A stretch of 64,000 nucleotides of DNA, taken from assembly GCA_024509875.1 (NCBI GenBank), contig JAMPIV010013744.1, positions 52,501 to 116,500 of the forward strand, given 5' to 3'. This document shows, in pieces, positions 11,155 through 22,612 of this stretch. The stretch is from Oreohelix idahoensis (lineage: Eukaryota; Mollusca; Gastropoda; Stylommatophora; Oreohelicidae). Numbering within the stretch: position 1 is the stretch's first letter; each line of letters starts with the position of its first letter. Under the pieces are notes generated by a model. The model was not told the origin of the DNA. It searched no databases and was given only the letters and a program-made list of their open reading frames with translations. The position numbers and the translations under genes are program-made.

Positions 11155-12730
11155 GTCTGCTTGTTTAAATAACTGTATCAACATATGTAAAAACCAAATT
11201 CACTCGATTGTCGCTTTTTTCCCGTTGCAATTATTTTTAAGTTATTTTATAGTAAAATCTTTAGTTGTTGCAGAAAACAAAATTATTAGATAGCTATGAT
11301 CGTTGAAGGACCGTTTAAATGGATGTTATTTTTTCACAGGTTGCCAGGTCACATAATTTGGTTTCTACCGCTTTGGTTAAAAAAAAACATAGGCTGGTGG
11401 CTTTTTGTCAAATATGTATTCAATTCATTTGAAAGTATGTTTATTTTGATTGACAAAGCAGATTTATACATTCATTCGTTTTCACGTATGGTATGTCCGT
11501 GCTTTATAATTTTTTTTAAAATAAACCTTCGTCCCCGCTTAGTACTAAAATTTAGAAAATGTCTAGGTAACATAATTTGGTTTCTACCGATATTTTCTAT
11601 GCGTAAAACCGGGCCGTAAACAGTGTCTATCTGAATCAAGTGAAGCAATCCAAACGGTGAAATTATGAATCAAGGGAAACAATTAAAATGGTAAAATTAT
11701 TATTAAAAGGTCGTAATTTACAACTCTATATTTCTTTATTTTACATAGCAATTTAAACAGGCACTAATGCTTTCTGCGAAAATAAAAAAAAATTACTTTC
11801 ATGTAGTATTTAAAAGTTATTATTACTTTTTATATCAAATTTAATTACATTTTACAAAGCAGTTGCTGTTTATTTACCAAATATTACATAGTATTTCGAA
11901 GACTAAGTACTTCATAACTGAAACAGTCTGCAATATCTTTTGTAAAAGAAGAGGGTCTTTATCACATTGCTGGACCGAAGGGTCTTCTATAATTTTACAT
12001 CTGCCAGTCTCACACGGGGTGCGCCTCGCAAGGCAATATTTAAGTTGTATTTTTTTTAATTTTTCGCCCTTAATTAAAAAAATATAGCTCAAAGCTAAAC
12101 AATACACCAAGACGAAAGATCTTTATTTAGGCATGTGTCCTATGATAACAGGCGTTATCCATGAGTATCGGTTGAATGGGTCGTGTCTCACCGAAATGAG
12201 AAACTGTTTAAATAATACAACTCATCACAATCACTGACTGTGTCTTTTATATTTGAAATATGTATGACAGAAAATAATGATCAGATTTTTTTACAAGCAA
12301 TAATCTATATTTGTTTGAAAATAACGTGCTACGAAAAACAGTAGTAAGAATGTTAAAAAAGGATGAGTTGGACTATTCTTTCTTGGTGCGCCAGGTCGGA
12401 AAGGGAAAATGTGTTTATTAATTTGCTTCTTGCTAAAACTCGGAAGCAGATTAAAATTGCTTTTGTGATTCCATCATAAGAAATAAGAGTATTTTGGAAA
12501 AATTCGGATGAAAATTGAAAAGCAAAAGTGAAATCACTCTTCTGGTAGAACCATAAGGAATAACAGTATTTTGTGCGGGTTGCATTTGCAATTACTCTAA
12601 ACAAGGCACGAGGATAGTCACTTAAAGTGGTAATAATTAACTTAAATAAAATTCATTTTCACTCAAATATCAAAATATTATCATTTGATTTTGATATTTC
12701 ATAAGTTTCCTAAACAGTTACTAGGAAAAA
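11155..12730. other. AT-rich non-coding DNA, possible Helitron body
   Basis: No convincing gene. The phrase CATAATTTGGTTTCTACCG occurs twice (11354 and 11569), marking an internal duplication. The block ends in the Helitron-like terminus at 12731, so part of it may be a non-autonomous Helitron, but no 5' TC end was found. Confidence 0.3.
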
Positions 12731-12761
12731 ACCCGGGAAACGCCGGGTCCTTACAGCTAGT
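12731..12761 (+). mobile_element. Helitron-like 3' terminus
   Basis: A perfect 6-bp stem (ACCCGG/CCGGGT) with loop GAAACG at 12731-12748 is followed 8 bp later by CTAG and then T (12757-12761). Helitrons end in a short GC-rich hairpin ~10 bp upstream of CTRR and insert next to T. The signal is short and the 5' end was not found, so this is a candidate only. Confidence 0.5.
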
Positions 12762-14564
12762 TTATCATAAAGACTAGTTTACGTGGCAATTCCAGAGTGT
12801 CTTTGCCCGTGTTATGACACCATTGAAACTAAATAAAGAGTGAACAGTAAATAAATAATACTTGCGCTATTTTTTCCAGTTTCATTCAGCATTCTTATAT
12901 TCCACGTAGCTTGTTTTTAACGAAGCTTACAATCTACAACAACAGAAATGATAAACATCACTTGGTACAGGAAGTTACGGAGCTTGAAGAAGAGAACTAG
13001 TAATTAGAAAAGTAAGCACAGATAAATGTGTGCACGTCAGGATTTAACGTGTGTACAGTAAAACACAACTAGGAACTGTAGTTTCCATCCAATACCCTCA
13101 CTTCAGCAACTCAAAATTAGGAGAAATAAGCAACAAGAATTGTTCTGTTCGTTTTCATTTTTTTAACCGAAGGTACGGTATCTGACAAAAATGTGTTTCC
13201 ATTGCATGTCGTGCATATTTGTAAAACTTGTGTGTGTTTTTACTATGTGTCTCTTTTTGTTTCCATGTGCGTATGTAAAAGTGCTCCGTGTAGGTGCAAG
13301 GGGCTTCTGGTGAGACAACGGACGAATGGCCCTACTGCTTCTTCAGACATTTTATGAGGGGTAATTAATATGAGGATGTATATGAGGGCTGGCAACTTTA
13401 TCATCTAAAACATATTGCTAGAGAAACACCCGGTGAAAGTGTGAATGTGCACATGAATGCTTTGATGCAGGCTCCCTGCAAGGGGGCCAGCTCCTGTGGT
13501 TGATCTATGCTCCATGGATTGTGAAAAAGACATTGATGAATGCTACACAATTACCTATAACGTGAGTTACGGTGAGTAAATAGACAAAGACTACACAATT
13601 AGGAAAATTTACAGTATGCAGTCAGAGAGATAAAGATCAAAGAAAGACATTACTATTAAACAAATCACAATAAATTCATTATGACATTTGTAATAATTGA
13701 CACGTTATAATCTTATTATTCCCTGATGTGACATTTAACTGAATATCTTTCTTTCCATAAATTATTTTTTTTAAACAACAACAGCAACAACAAAACAAAA
13801 TAGAAACATAATTCTTCTTGGCAATTACTGTACATCAAAAAAAGGTTTTTTGTTTTAAATCATACCTGCGGCTACTTTTTTGTACAGTAGATGGAAACAA
13901 AACAGAGCACTTTTAATCTTCAAATGGCAGTTTATATCTTCCAAATAGATCATTAGTGATGATAGCGGGATTTTTAGCACAACAAAAAAGACACTAACTG
14001 GTATATCGATTACTCTTTTTAAACATCGCACTCCAAGAATAAACGGAGACTGGTGTTTTTATTTCAACTAATAGCGTCCTCCAAATTGGCACAAACAAGC
14101 TTGACGTTAAGATTGAGTCTCCACGAAAATAGTATAGTAACTCGGTTCGGTTACGACCTGGTCCCGGCAAACGCAGGAAACTGGTTCTTCTGAAAACTGG
14201 AAACTTAGCTCTCATAGGTTTCCTGTTAGCAATAAGTACAGGGTACATCAACATGTGTGTAAAATTAAGGTAATGCTACTTACACGTTAAATGAAGATCC
14301 AGGCACGCGTGACATTTTCACCTGAATAAAGCAGGGGTAAGCTGCCTTTTGCACAGTGTGAGAGCCGCATTAATGAGAAATGAAGTCGTCGCGGGTATTT
14401 CCAGCATTTCCTGTCTCTTATCTTGATAATATATTCCGACATTATTTCTCGCCTACCATTTTATGTTTTAGTCCCATTTTTTGGTTTCGCTTGTCTTTTC
14501 AGTGTGACATACTGTCCATACGTACTTGCGATGGACTGTGCACTTCACTTATGTTAGATCTACG
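12762..14564. other. Non-coding DNA with one dispersed repeat
   Basis: No gene recognised. It contains one minus-strand copy of the dispersed repeat listed at 13361-13518. The 86-codon minus ORF at 13994-14254 has no recognisable features. Confidence 0.4.
13361..13518 (-). repeat. Unnamed dispersed repeat, copy 1
   Basis: On the minus strand it shares an ordered series of phrases with 16442-16580 and 39454-39580: GGAGCAT, AGCCTGC, ATTCA.ATG, TAGCAATATGTTTT, GATAAAGTTGCCAGCCCT and CCTCATATTA. It is about 130-160 bp with no coding potential. No tRNA promoter boxes were seen. The family is unknown to me. Confidence 0.5.
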
Positions 14565-14674
<110 letters not shown>

Positions 14675-16806
14675 AACCCGTCCGTCCATTTATGTAACTC
14701 ATCTGTTACAGAGCTCTGGTGCAAATGAGGAAGGCTTGCGAGCTTCTGATATTATTTAATTATCATTGGTACTAGAAAGTAAGTGTCATAATTTAAATGT
14801 CATCTCAATAAATGTTGGTCATTGTGACGAGTCATATATTGGAACGTTACATTGTCCTGTAACCTCACTCAACCATCTCCTGTGCCATTCTTTTCCTTCC
14901 TTCTCAACCGCTCCTTAATGGTACCTTTTCGCTTTCATCGCTATATTTGGCGACATTCTTATTGTTAAACCCAGATTTTTGTCGAGGAAGGTACTTTGAT
15001 TCGTGAACATGTTATATTTTGCATTTGACGTATATAAATGGTTTGTGGGTTTTTAATTTGCATTTGAGGATGGCAACCTCATCGTGTAAAATGACTTGTC
15101 TCATGAATCGCCACTGCAAGAGCTGGTGACTGCTTCGTGCTGGTTTCCTCACAAGGAACCAATAGAAGAGGTGGCCACAGGCTCCAGAAAGAACAGAGAG
15201 TGGATAATGATATCATGGTGTAAATTATATTGTTATACTAATAATTTAGAAAGTTTATATTACATTTATATACGTATTTCAATTGTCGTCTTCCGCTGTC
15301 CAAAAGCACTTTCATCCGACTGGGACTAAAATGCTCACGGAGGGTAACAATTCTAGGGAATATGAAGTGGTGGATGGAAGCGAAGGTCGCCTACTGTTCA
15401 CTACTTAAAAAGATACATTTGTTTCCTCTTAGTTTGCGGTGCAAGTTGCCAGCAGTCGACGCTAGACGCCTACATCAGAAGGGTCTTGAAGACGCTAGCT
15501 TGGACAACCTAAGTAGTTACCCCAGCCTTGTTGCAAGGGAAGTGCTTTTGCCAACAGATTTGACTTTTGAAGAGAAGGACCAGTCCAAAGTATCTGTGGG
15601 AACAACAGCGACTGAAGCAGATGGCAACTGGCCCCACACGCTAAGTAGCAAGCAAGCACAGCCAATGGACATTTCACATTTTTTCCTCTTATCCACCAAA
15701 ATTTAATATAATCCGATGATGACAAATAACATCGCACCATTTTTGTAAACAACGTTATTTGTTTTAATCTTGTTAACTCATAACTGATTATTAAACTTGT
15801 TATATGTAAATATAAATCTATTGTCCATTAAATCATTATTGAGTGAATTTGCACTTGTATGACTCCGGTTTATTTTTTAAATATATAATCATACAGAGCT
15901 AGTCAATTAATAGTTGCTGAACCACTTTCAGCTTGGGCTCAGAAAACACCAGTCAATATTTCCTCAAAGTAGGGGCGGGAGAATAATAAGTTTATGACAG
16001 CTTAGATGATCTCAGTTATTATGCTTACTTTTCTTTCAAATCCTAAAGTAGAAGCACCATTCTTCTATTTATTTCTCTGCAAAGAGTAATCTTAAGCGAA
16101 GGTATTGTTGCACCACTACTGCAGAGCACAAGAGACAATACTGTTACAATCATTTACCTTTAAAAAAAGGATCATATGCTGGTCCAGTAAAGTCAAAGAT
16201 CATTCAGTTCAATATTATCCTTCCGTTTGATCGGATTTTTTTCTTTACATTCACATTTCAGCCTTTATAATAATGCATCAGTTGTTCAGACAAGTGAGCT
16301 GGACAAACGCCATTCTCTGCTTATTATTTAATGGGTGGTTTCATGTTGATAACACGAGCGTCATTAGTTCATTCTAGGTAGCAGGTCACGAGACTGACAT
16401 TTCCAACTAATGTCGTCATTTTCTTTAGCGCTCCTTGTGGAGCATGGACCCACCACTGTAGCCGGTCCCCTTGAAGGAAGCCTGCACCGAACATTCACAT
16501 GCCCTTGCAGCAATGGTTTCTGTAGCAATATGTTTTGCATGAAAAGGTTGATAGCCTTGTGCACATTCTCATATTAGTCGCATTGAATGATATTCTCCAA
16601 ATGTACATGTAATTAATTATATCGATGATAAAAATACCAGAGTGGATTCGAATGTATATGAGAGTTGAACATGAATCATTTGGTGCATATAATCATAAAT
16701 TATCCTTAGTTTTATTTTATCATTGTTATGTAATTTAAGTTTACTATAAGATTAATATTGCTCCTATACATAAATATTGCCCTGTTAATACCGGTTAATT
16801 ATGGTT
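14675..16806. other. Non-coding DNA
   Basis: No recognisable gene. A 114-codon plus ORF at 15362-15706 has no known motif and unremarkable composition. The only assignable item is a dispersed repeat copy at 16442-16580. Confidence 0.4.
16442..16580 (+). repeat. Unnamed dispersed repeat, copy 2
   Basis: Same ordered phrases as 13361-13518 (reverse) and 39454-39580: GGAAGCCTGCACC, ACATTCACATGC, TGTAGCAATATGTTTTGCAT and TCTCATATTAGTCGC. Confidence 0.5.
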
Positions 16807-16952
16807 TACGTCGATAAGAGCGCGCACAAATGAGCGAGCGCATACAGGAGCGAGCACAAAGAAGCGCCTATTCAAAATAGCGAGCAGTAAATAGAGCGCG
16901 TATTTAATAAAACGGGGATTCGAAGGAGTGTTAAGGAAAAGAAATAACTTTA
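16807..16952 (+). repeat. Left inverted end of a putative DNA transposon, iterated GAGCG motif
   Basis: Starts TACGTCGATAAGAGCG and carries about six GAGCG- or AGCGAGCA-type motifs 14-17 bp apart, then CGGGGATTCGAAGGAG. The reverse complement of 20513-20673 matches it in order over ~145 bp (TACGTCGATA, AGCGAGCAGTAAAT, AGCGCGTATTTA, GATTC.AAG.AG). The pair fits long terminal inverted repeats with subterminal transposase-binding repeats. No transposase is present. Confidence 0.6.
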
Positions 16953-17152
16953 AAATTAGTTGTTATATACAGGGTGTCCAATGTTAAAATCGCGTAATTT
17001 TTATTTTATTATAATTTATAATTATAGACTGAGTACAAAACAGTTTAAAAAATTAATTATAAGTAATCCATTGTCTCGAGAAGCACATTTGTAAAAGTCT
17101 CAACAGACTCCAGCAATAACCTGATGTTACTACATGAAATCCCTTACCAATG

Positions 17153-20017
17153 TGTCACGTAGACAGATAATCTATTTTACCATCTTGTCCATAATTTGCT
17201 TACTCCTTTAAATGTTCTGTTTTCCTTGACATTTGTATTTTCTTTTTCTTTCATTTTCTACCTTCGTGATCAAACTTTTTCACCTTCTCAAACCCCACCC
17301 GAGGTTTGGTTACGTTCCGGCCTGTAGCGGTCAGCGAACGATAGTGTTACGTCAGCGCACCTGTGGTCCGTCCGAACAGGGGGAATTTCTCTGGTCGCTT
17401 TAAAACGTTTGATCACGAGCGGCTGGTACCCTTTGAGGCTGGGTAACGAGTTTGATCTGTTTCAGGGGGAGATAACAATCGCGGTCAGTTTGTGGGTTGT
17501 TTGCCCTTAGATGAGCAAAGAGCACATAATATTATGATTGTCTCTCGGGGGGAATTTTCGCAAAGTTGTTGCTTCTGAAACCTTTGTCTTACCCGGTATT
17601 ACGATTACGCCGATACCTCTGAAGAAATATGCAGGCCAGGTGTCCGGGGGGAGCGTCCTGTGTAATCTATAAGAGTAGACGGGTTTAAATAGACAAAGAC
17701 ATTCGTGAATATTCCTGGCCCGTAGATGACCATCATGAGATAAGGCAAACTTTAACACAGTACTAGAATGTGTTTGCCTATGTTCTAGTCATTTTCGGGG
17801 TGAGTTGACATATTTTATTATAATATGATATATTCATGTTAGCTTTTATATATCTGTAAGAAAGTGAATTCATTTTTGAGGATTTCTCCTAGTAATTTTA
17901 TTCAGTGATAAGATTACACTGCCTACGGCCTTAATTAAGTTGTGCTTAAACTGTTACGGTTTATCATGAGTTAAATGTTAAACTTACAATAACAGATATT
18001 AGGCGTAGAATCAGTCCACAGATGCTTATCATGGGTTAAGAATAGGCTAAATTAACTGTCATTTCTGTAAGATAATGTCAGGTGTGGATTGTTCACTTAA
18101 AACTGAATAGTGAGATGCAGGTAATAATTCTGGATTATAGGAGATAGTCACTGATTCCTTTTTGATAGATATTTCTAGTGGCAAGGGAGGATCATTTTAT
18201 GCTTACTTGTGTGGCTAGGCACTAGTCTATAACTTTCTCAGAAAGCAGTCACCAGGCATAGATATAATTATATCTTATGATTTAGCCACAACTGTATTAT
18301 TATAGCAAGAACATTGCATTTTCTTTGTACTCATTTTGTGGAATATTAATATATTTCCCCAAAGGGACATATGATTTATTTGTGTAATGTCAAATGCTGT
18401 AATCTGTTTATGTAAATTCATTTAATGTTGTAAGATGAATAAGCATATTCATTTAACTGTAACTACAGGTTAGGTTTCCTGTATGTTGAGATTGGGAGAA
18501 GAGGAGGAGATTTTGCTGTCAGAACATTTAATGACAGGTACATGGATGTACAAAAGATATTAAGCCTATGCAGGCGCGTGTTGATAATTGATAGAATGGA
18601 AGGAGCGGAGCAAGACTAGGTTATAAAACATTAGATTGATTTTGTCGTTGCTTGAAGTTAAAAGATGTCTCTTTTGGGTCTCAGTTTCAGGGAGACCGAA
18701 TCGCTAGAGCAGACTCCAGTCAGGCGAAGAAAGTCTTATACTCTTCGATCTAGAGGGTTTCTGTATACATCTAGCAACGAATCGTCAACCCCGTTCATGA
18801 ATCAAAACCTCTTTTTGTCAACGCCAAGTTAAGCTCACGCAGTGCAACGGAGCCAACGCTAAATCTGGAATTACCAAATGCAGTAGTAGTTCTCTACTCG
18901 CCTATTGGATTACCAGCCAGAGCATTGCGGCTTCCAGAATATCAAAACCGCCCAGCATGCCTATAGCAGAATTCCATATCACCCGCCTTTTTTGTGCCTA
19001 AACGGGGCACTCAGCAAACCACAGCCAAACCAGTTTAAACAGGATTTACAGCCAAGCAGAGCCTAGCGCCGGATAAGCGCGCCTGGGACTCTTTGTCCTC
19101 AAGTGACTTCTTCTGGTGTATTTTCTGGATACTTAAAACCTCGCACGTATGAGCAGCCATCTATGGACAGAGTTCCAGCCCCCCTCACGCAAGTAGCGGT
19201 CACCACCGTATAGCACCTACAAGGAAAGTTGGGTATTTCACTTCATTCATCTTGAAGGATAGTTATCCGTAAGACACTTTCTGGAGCTAGCACCTTTGGT
19301 CCCACGAAAAAGCGGACAGGCTGTCGCTCAGTTCGTTTATTTGGTCAGCAGGAGATAAACAACGTCTTCCAGTGTTCCCTCGCGCAATTAGGGGTCACCA
19401 ACGTTTAGCCCGACAAGGAAAGTTCGGTATTTCACTTCAGTCATTTTGAAGGATATTTATCGGTAAGACACTTTCTGGAGCTAGCGCCTTTGGTCCCCGA
19501 AAGCGGACCCTCTGTCGGACAGCTTAGTTATTTTCTCCGGGTTTTATGAGTGTTGGTGGTGTGTGTGTTTGTGGGTGTGTATTTGCATTATTGGTCGTTA
19601 TTGATGATTATTGATGACTATTGATGAATATTTTGATTATTGATGTAATTTATGCTGTGTTTGATGATATGCATTAATTCCATGTTTTTCTTCTTTAATA
19701 AAGTTTACACATTTATTAATGCGCTGTTCCCGACCCTTTTCATCCATAATTAAACTTGTTGTAGCTCTTTACTGTAATCTCTATGTTTGATAAGAGAAAA
19801 GAGTGAGAGCAGGAGATGCTTAGACAGTAAAAGTGAGTTGAGGCCTGGAGAGAGAGATCCTTTGAATAAATCTTCTTCCGGGTTGTCTCAAGTCCATCTC
19901 CTATTTACACCTTATCTAAAGTGTAATCTATAACTCTGTCAGTCCACTATCCCTTGTCGATTTCACTACTATTGTCCAACTCGACAAATACTCTACCACT
20001 TTAACTCAACCACGACA
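17153..20017 (+). repeat. Long LTR (2.9 kb), probably solo, related to element A family
   Basis: Begins TGTCACGTAGACAGATAATC, matching element A's 3' LTR start, and ends CCACGACA. It has an AATAAA at ~19695. Flanks are CAATG on the left and CAATA on the right, a 4/5 match to a target duplication. Downstream sequence near 20022 (TTCGTTTCCAACGTTTGAAC) weakly resembles element A's leader, so a truncated 5' LTR is the alternative. It contains an internal ~200-bp duplication at 19.17-19.53 kb. No coding ORF. Confidence 0.6.
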
Positions 20018-20512
20018 CAATATTTGTCAGCAGTTCGTTTCCAACGTTTGAACTGCTTGGTTTTACATATTTTTTACTTTTGAAAACTTTTTTAGATAGA
20101 ATATTATTTTGTTATAAAAAAAACCGTACTGTCGAGAAAAATGTTTCAAAACGAAAATTATCGCTTATTAATTCCACGTTGATGTTCTTATGTATTACAC
20201 AATTATCACAAATAAATCGATTAAATTATGTGTGAAATTTTGTAAGTTTAAGTCAACCATTTTAAATGCCCGATTTAAAATAAAAATTAATAATAAAAAA
20301 TCCAAATGATGAATGCTACAATACGTTTTATACGTATATTTTCTAAATTTTACGTTGGAGTTATTTCCATCAATGAACGTCCTGGCTTCACACGCATGCT
20401 GGCATTAAAACCGATTTCATCTTTAAAAAGAGATTATTTTGTTTGAGCTGGAAATACATAAAATTTAATTCCCTAATCGTAACTTACCTGCATATTATCG
20501 CTTGTATTTGCT
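20018..20512. other. Body of the putative DNA transposon, right of the LTR
   Basis: AT-rich sequence without ORFs. With 16953-17152 it would make the ~0.7 kb internal part of the inverted-end element once the LTR is set aside. The left part holds an ACAGGGTGTCC phrase at ~16972. Confidence 0.35.
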
Positions 20513-20673
20513 CTACTCACTAGTTTCCTTCCCTGGCGCTGCTTTGAATCTCCGCTGGACTAAATACGCGCTTGATTTACTGCTCGCTTCAATGGTTGCT
20601 CGTTCTTTTGATTTCACGCTTCATCGTGAGCGCTCTTTTGAAGCTTGCTTTTTTGCGTGCCCATATCGACGTA
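20513..20673 (-). repeat. Right inverted end of the putative DNA transposon
   Basis: Reverse complement starts TACGTCGATATGGGCACGC and matches 16807-16952 through several motifs, with about seven GAGCG-like units. No matching target duplication was found outside the ends. Confidence 0.6.
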
Positions 20674-21169
20674 TCGCTCTTCCTTCAGTAGATTTTTTTA
20701 AAAATTACATACCACAGAATACAATGAGCATTCTTGTCACGAGAGGGTAGATTATTATGAGAAAGATAAGATATCCTGGACACAAAGTTGTATCAGGTGA
20801 TACCAGGATAGTGCCAGATAAGATTCTGATCTTATAAGCAATACCCCCTTCTCTGAAAAGAATAAGGGTGTATGGACATCACAGGTAGGATCAAGCTGTA
20901 TAAGTTCCCAGGGAAGATGGTAAGGTATTACCCTAAGTTCCTACTTGCTCCTCTCCAGATACTCCTCTGATTATATTATTAGCTCTGCTAGGAGTATTAA
21001 CTAAACTATCTACCAACAAGAACTGTAACTTAACTTAAATAATGTAAGTAAGTCTGCTGGTAAATATTTACAATTTATTTTATACAAGCTTATGGAATGA
21101 TTGTCTATACTGGCTATAACTATGCCCAAACAGCTGTCATCATTTGATATTACTGTCTTTAATAGTGAT
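20674..21169. other. Non-coding spacer with two hairpins
   Basis: Two short perfect inverted repeats follow each other: TATCCTGG/CCAGGATA around 20772-20810 and ATAAGAT/ATCTTAT around 20819-20837. No gene is recognisable. Confidence 0.35.
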
Positions 21170-22612
21170 TGTCACAGTGTGATTAACACAGCTGTGAACT
21201 GGCGGTGCTCCGCTGGGGGCGGGTACATAATGTCAGTCGGGTGTGAGAGGTGTTCTCATACACTTAACTTAACAACACGAAACTGCGAGGTCAGCAGGTC
21301 AGGGGTGAACGCAAGGGGCGTTCTGATTGGGCAGTGAAGAAGAGAGAGTGTGGCCGGGTAGGTAGTTGGGGTTGCTGTTTGTACAGAGAGTGTTAGATTG
21401 CTAAACTAGCTTGCACGCTAGAGATTGAAATTTCTCTTCTACAGTCTTACAGGGTTTTTTTCAGGTTCTGGGACGATCCTCTAAGGTGTATTAGTTAGGA
21501 GCAGTTAACAAAGCATTATAGTTTTCTTAACAGACGTTCCTTCCGTCCTTTTCAACATATATCTGTAGCAAGGTATATAAATGGACGACCTCTCTTTGGT
21601 CTCAACGTGAATTTTATTCAACTCAACTTATATACATAATGGCGTGAAGGTTAACAGTATATTTCATTCAATATCGTGGTACATTGCTTTCATTAACATA
21701 GCGTAGGGGACTGACATCATGTGAATCACTCAGATTCAACATTTGAGGAAAATTCTTCCCTGCTCAATACCATTTAATGAGTAAGTATATGTTTGCAGTT
21801 CAACACTCTGCTTGTTCATTTATTCGATAGCTCTGTTTCATACCGCCATGATTTTTCCTTTAGATTTGCAAAAACCATCCTGTCTCGACCTGTCAAATAT
21901 TATAGGATAATTATGGCAACAACTTATTGTCTTCCAGTTCGGAATTTAAACACAGATAAGTACACTTTGAAATTGAAGCACGACAAACTTCAGATTTTCT
22001 AATCCCACAATTAGAAAAATCTTGATTGCAGTAAACCACTGCGTTCAGACACATCTGCTTCTCTCAAGCTAGACACGCACACTGACTTTCGGGTTCTGGG
22101 CCGCTGGGGAAATCGCGTCTGTTCTAAATTTTCTGAGCTCACGATTGGATAAAAACTAATCTATGCTATTCTTTTTATGGTCTGTTTCTACTATAACTTT
22201 ACGGTTTACTTTTATTTTTCTAACAAATTCTTATCAACCAAGCTATAGTCTGTTTTTGGTTAGAAGTGATAATTCCTAAAAGTGACGCACTCACTGTCAC
22301 AAGAGTAGAGAGAGCGATGAGGGTTTTGGTGATGATGGCTGACTCGGATTGTCGAATGCAAGTGGACATTTAGTTGCGAGAAGATAAGGCATTTGGTTAT
22401 CTGAGATTTTCATCAATGTGTTACACTTCGCCAACTACATATATTGTTGTGATTTTGTGGTGATAATTATTTGAATACATTAGACAGAGTTGGGAACATT
22501 GCTAGTGTTCGTTATTACTTGAATGTGTTCCACTCCACCCCTCTCTCTCTCTCGTGTGTAGTATTTCGAGGACTAAGGCATATGTGTATTTAATACAAAA
22601 TATCCTGTGTCA
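21170..22612 (+). repeat. Element B 5' LTR
   Basis: Begins TGTCACAGTGTG and ends CCTGTGTCA. Both ends repeat at 37361-37884. The two copies agree up to ~21345 and again from ~22308; the middle ~960 bp is present only here. It is followed at 22613 by GGTGGGGAGCTCGTATTTGG, a primer-binding-like site. Flank GTGAT on the left compares with GTGAA after the 3' LTR. Confidence 0.8.

Noticed and set aside
15362..15706. 114-codon plus ORF as a host gene
   Set aside because: No recognisable motif, homologous copy or gene signals; length is not remarkable by chance.
16972..16982. ACAGGGTGTCC as a transposon end
   Set aside because: Single occurrence with no inverted partner; chance phrase cannot be excluded.
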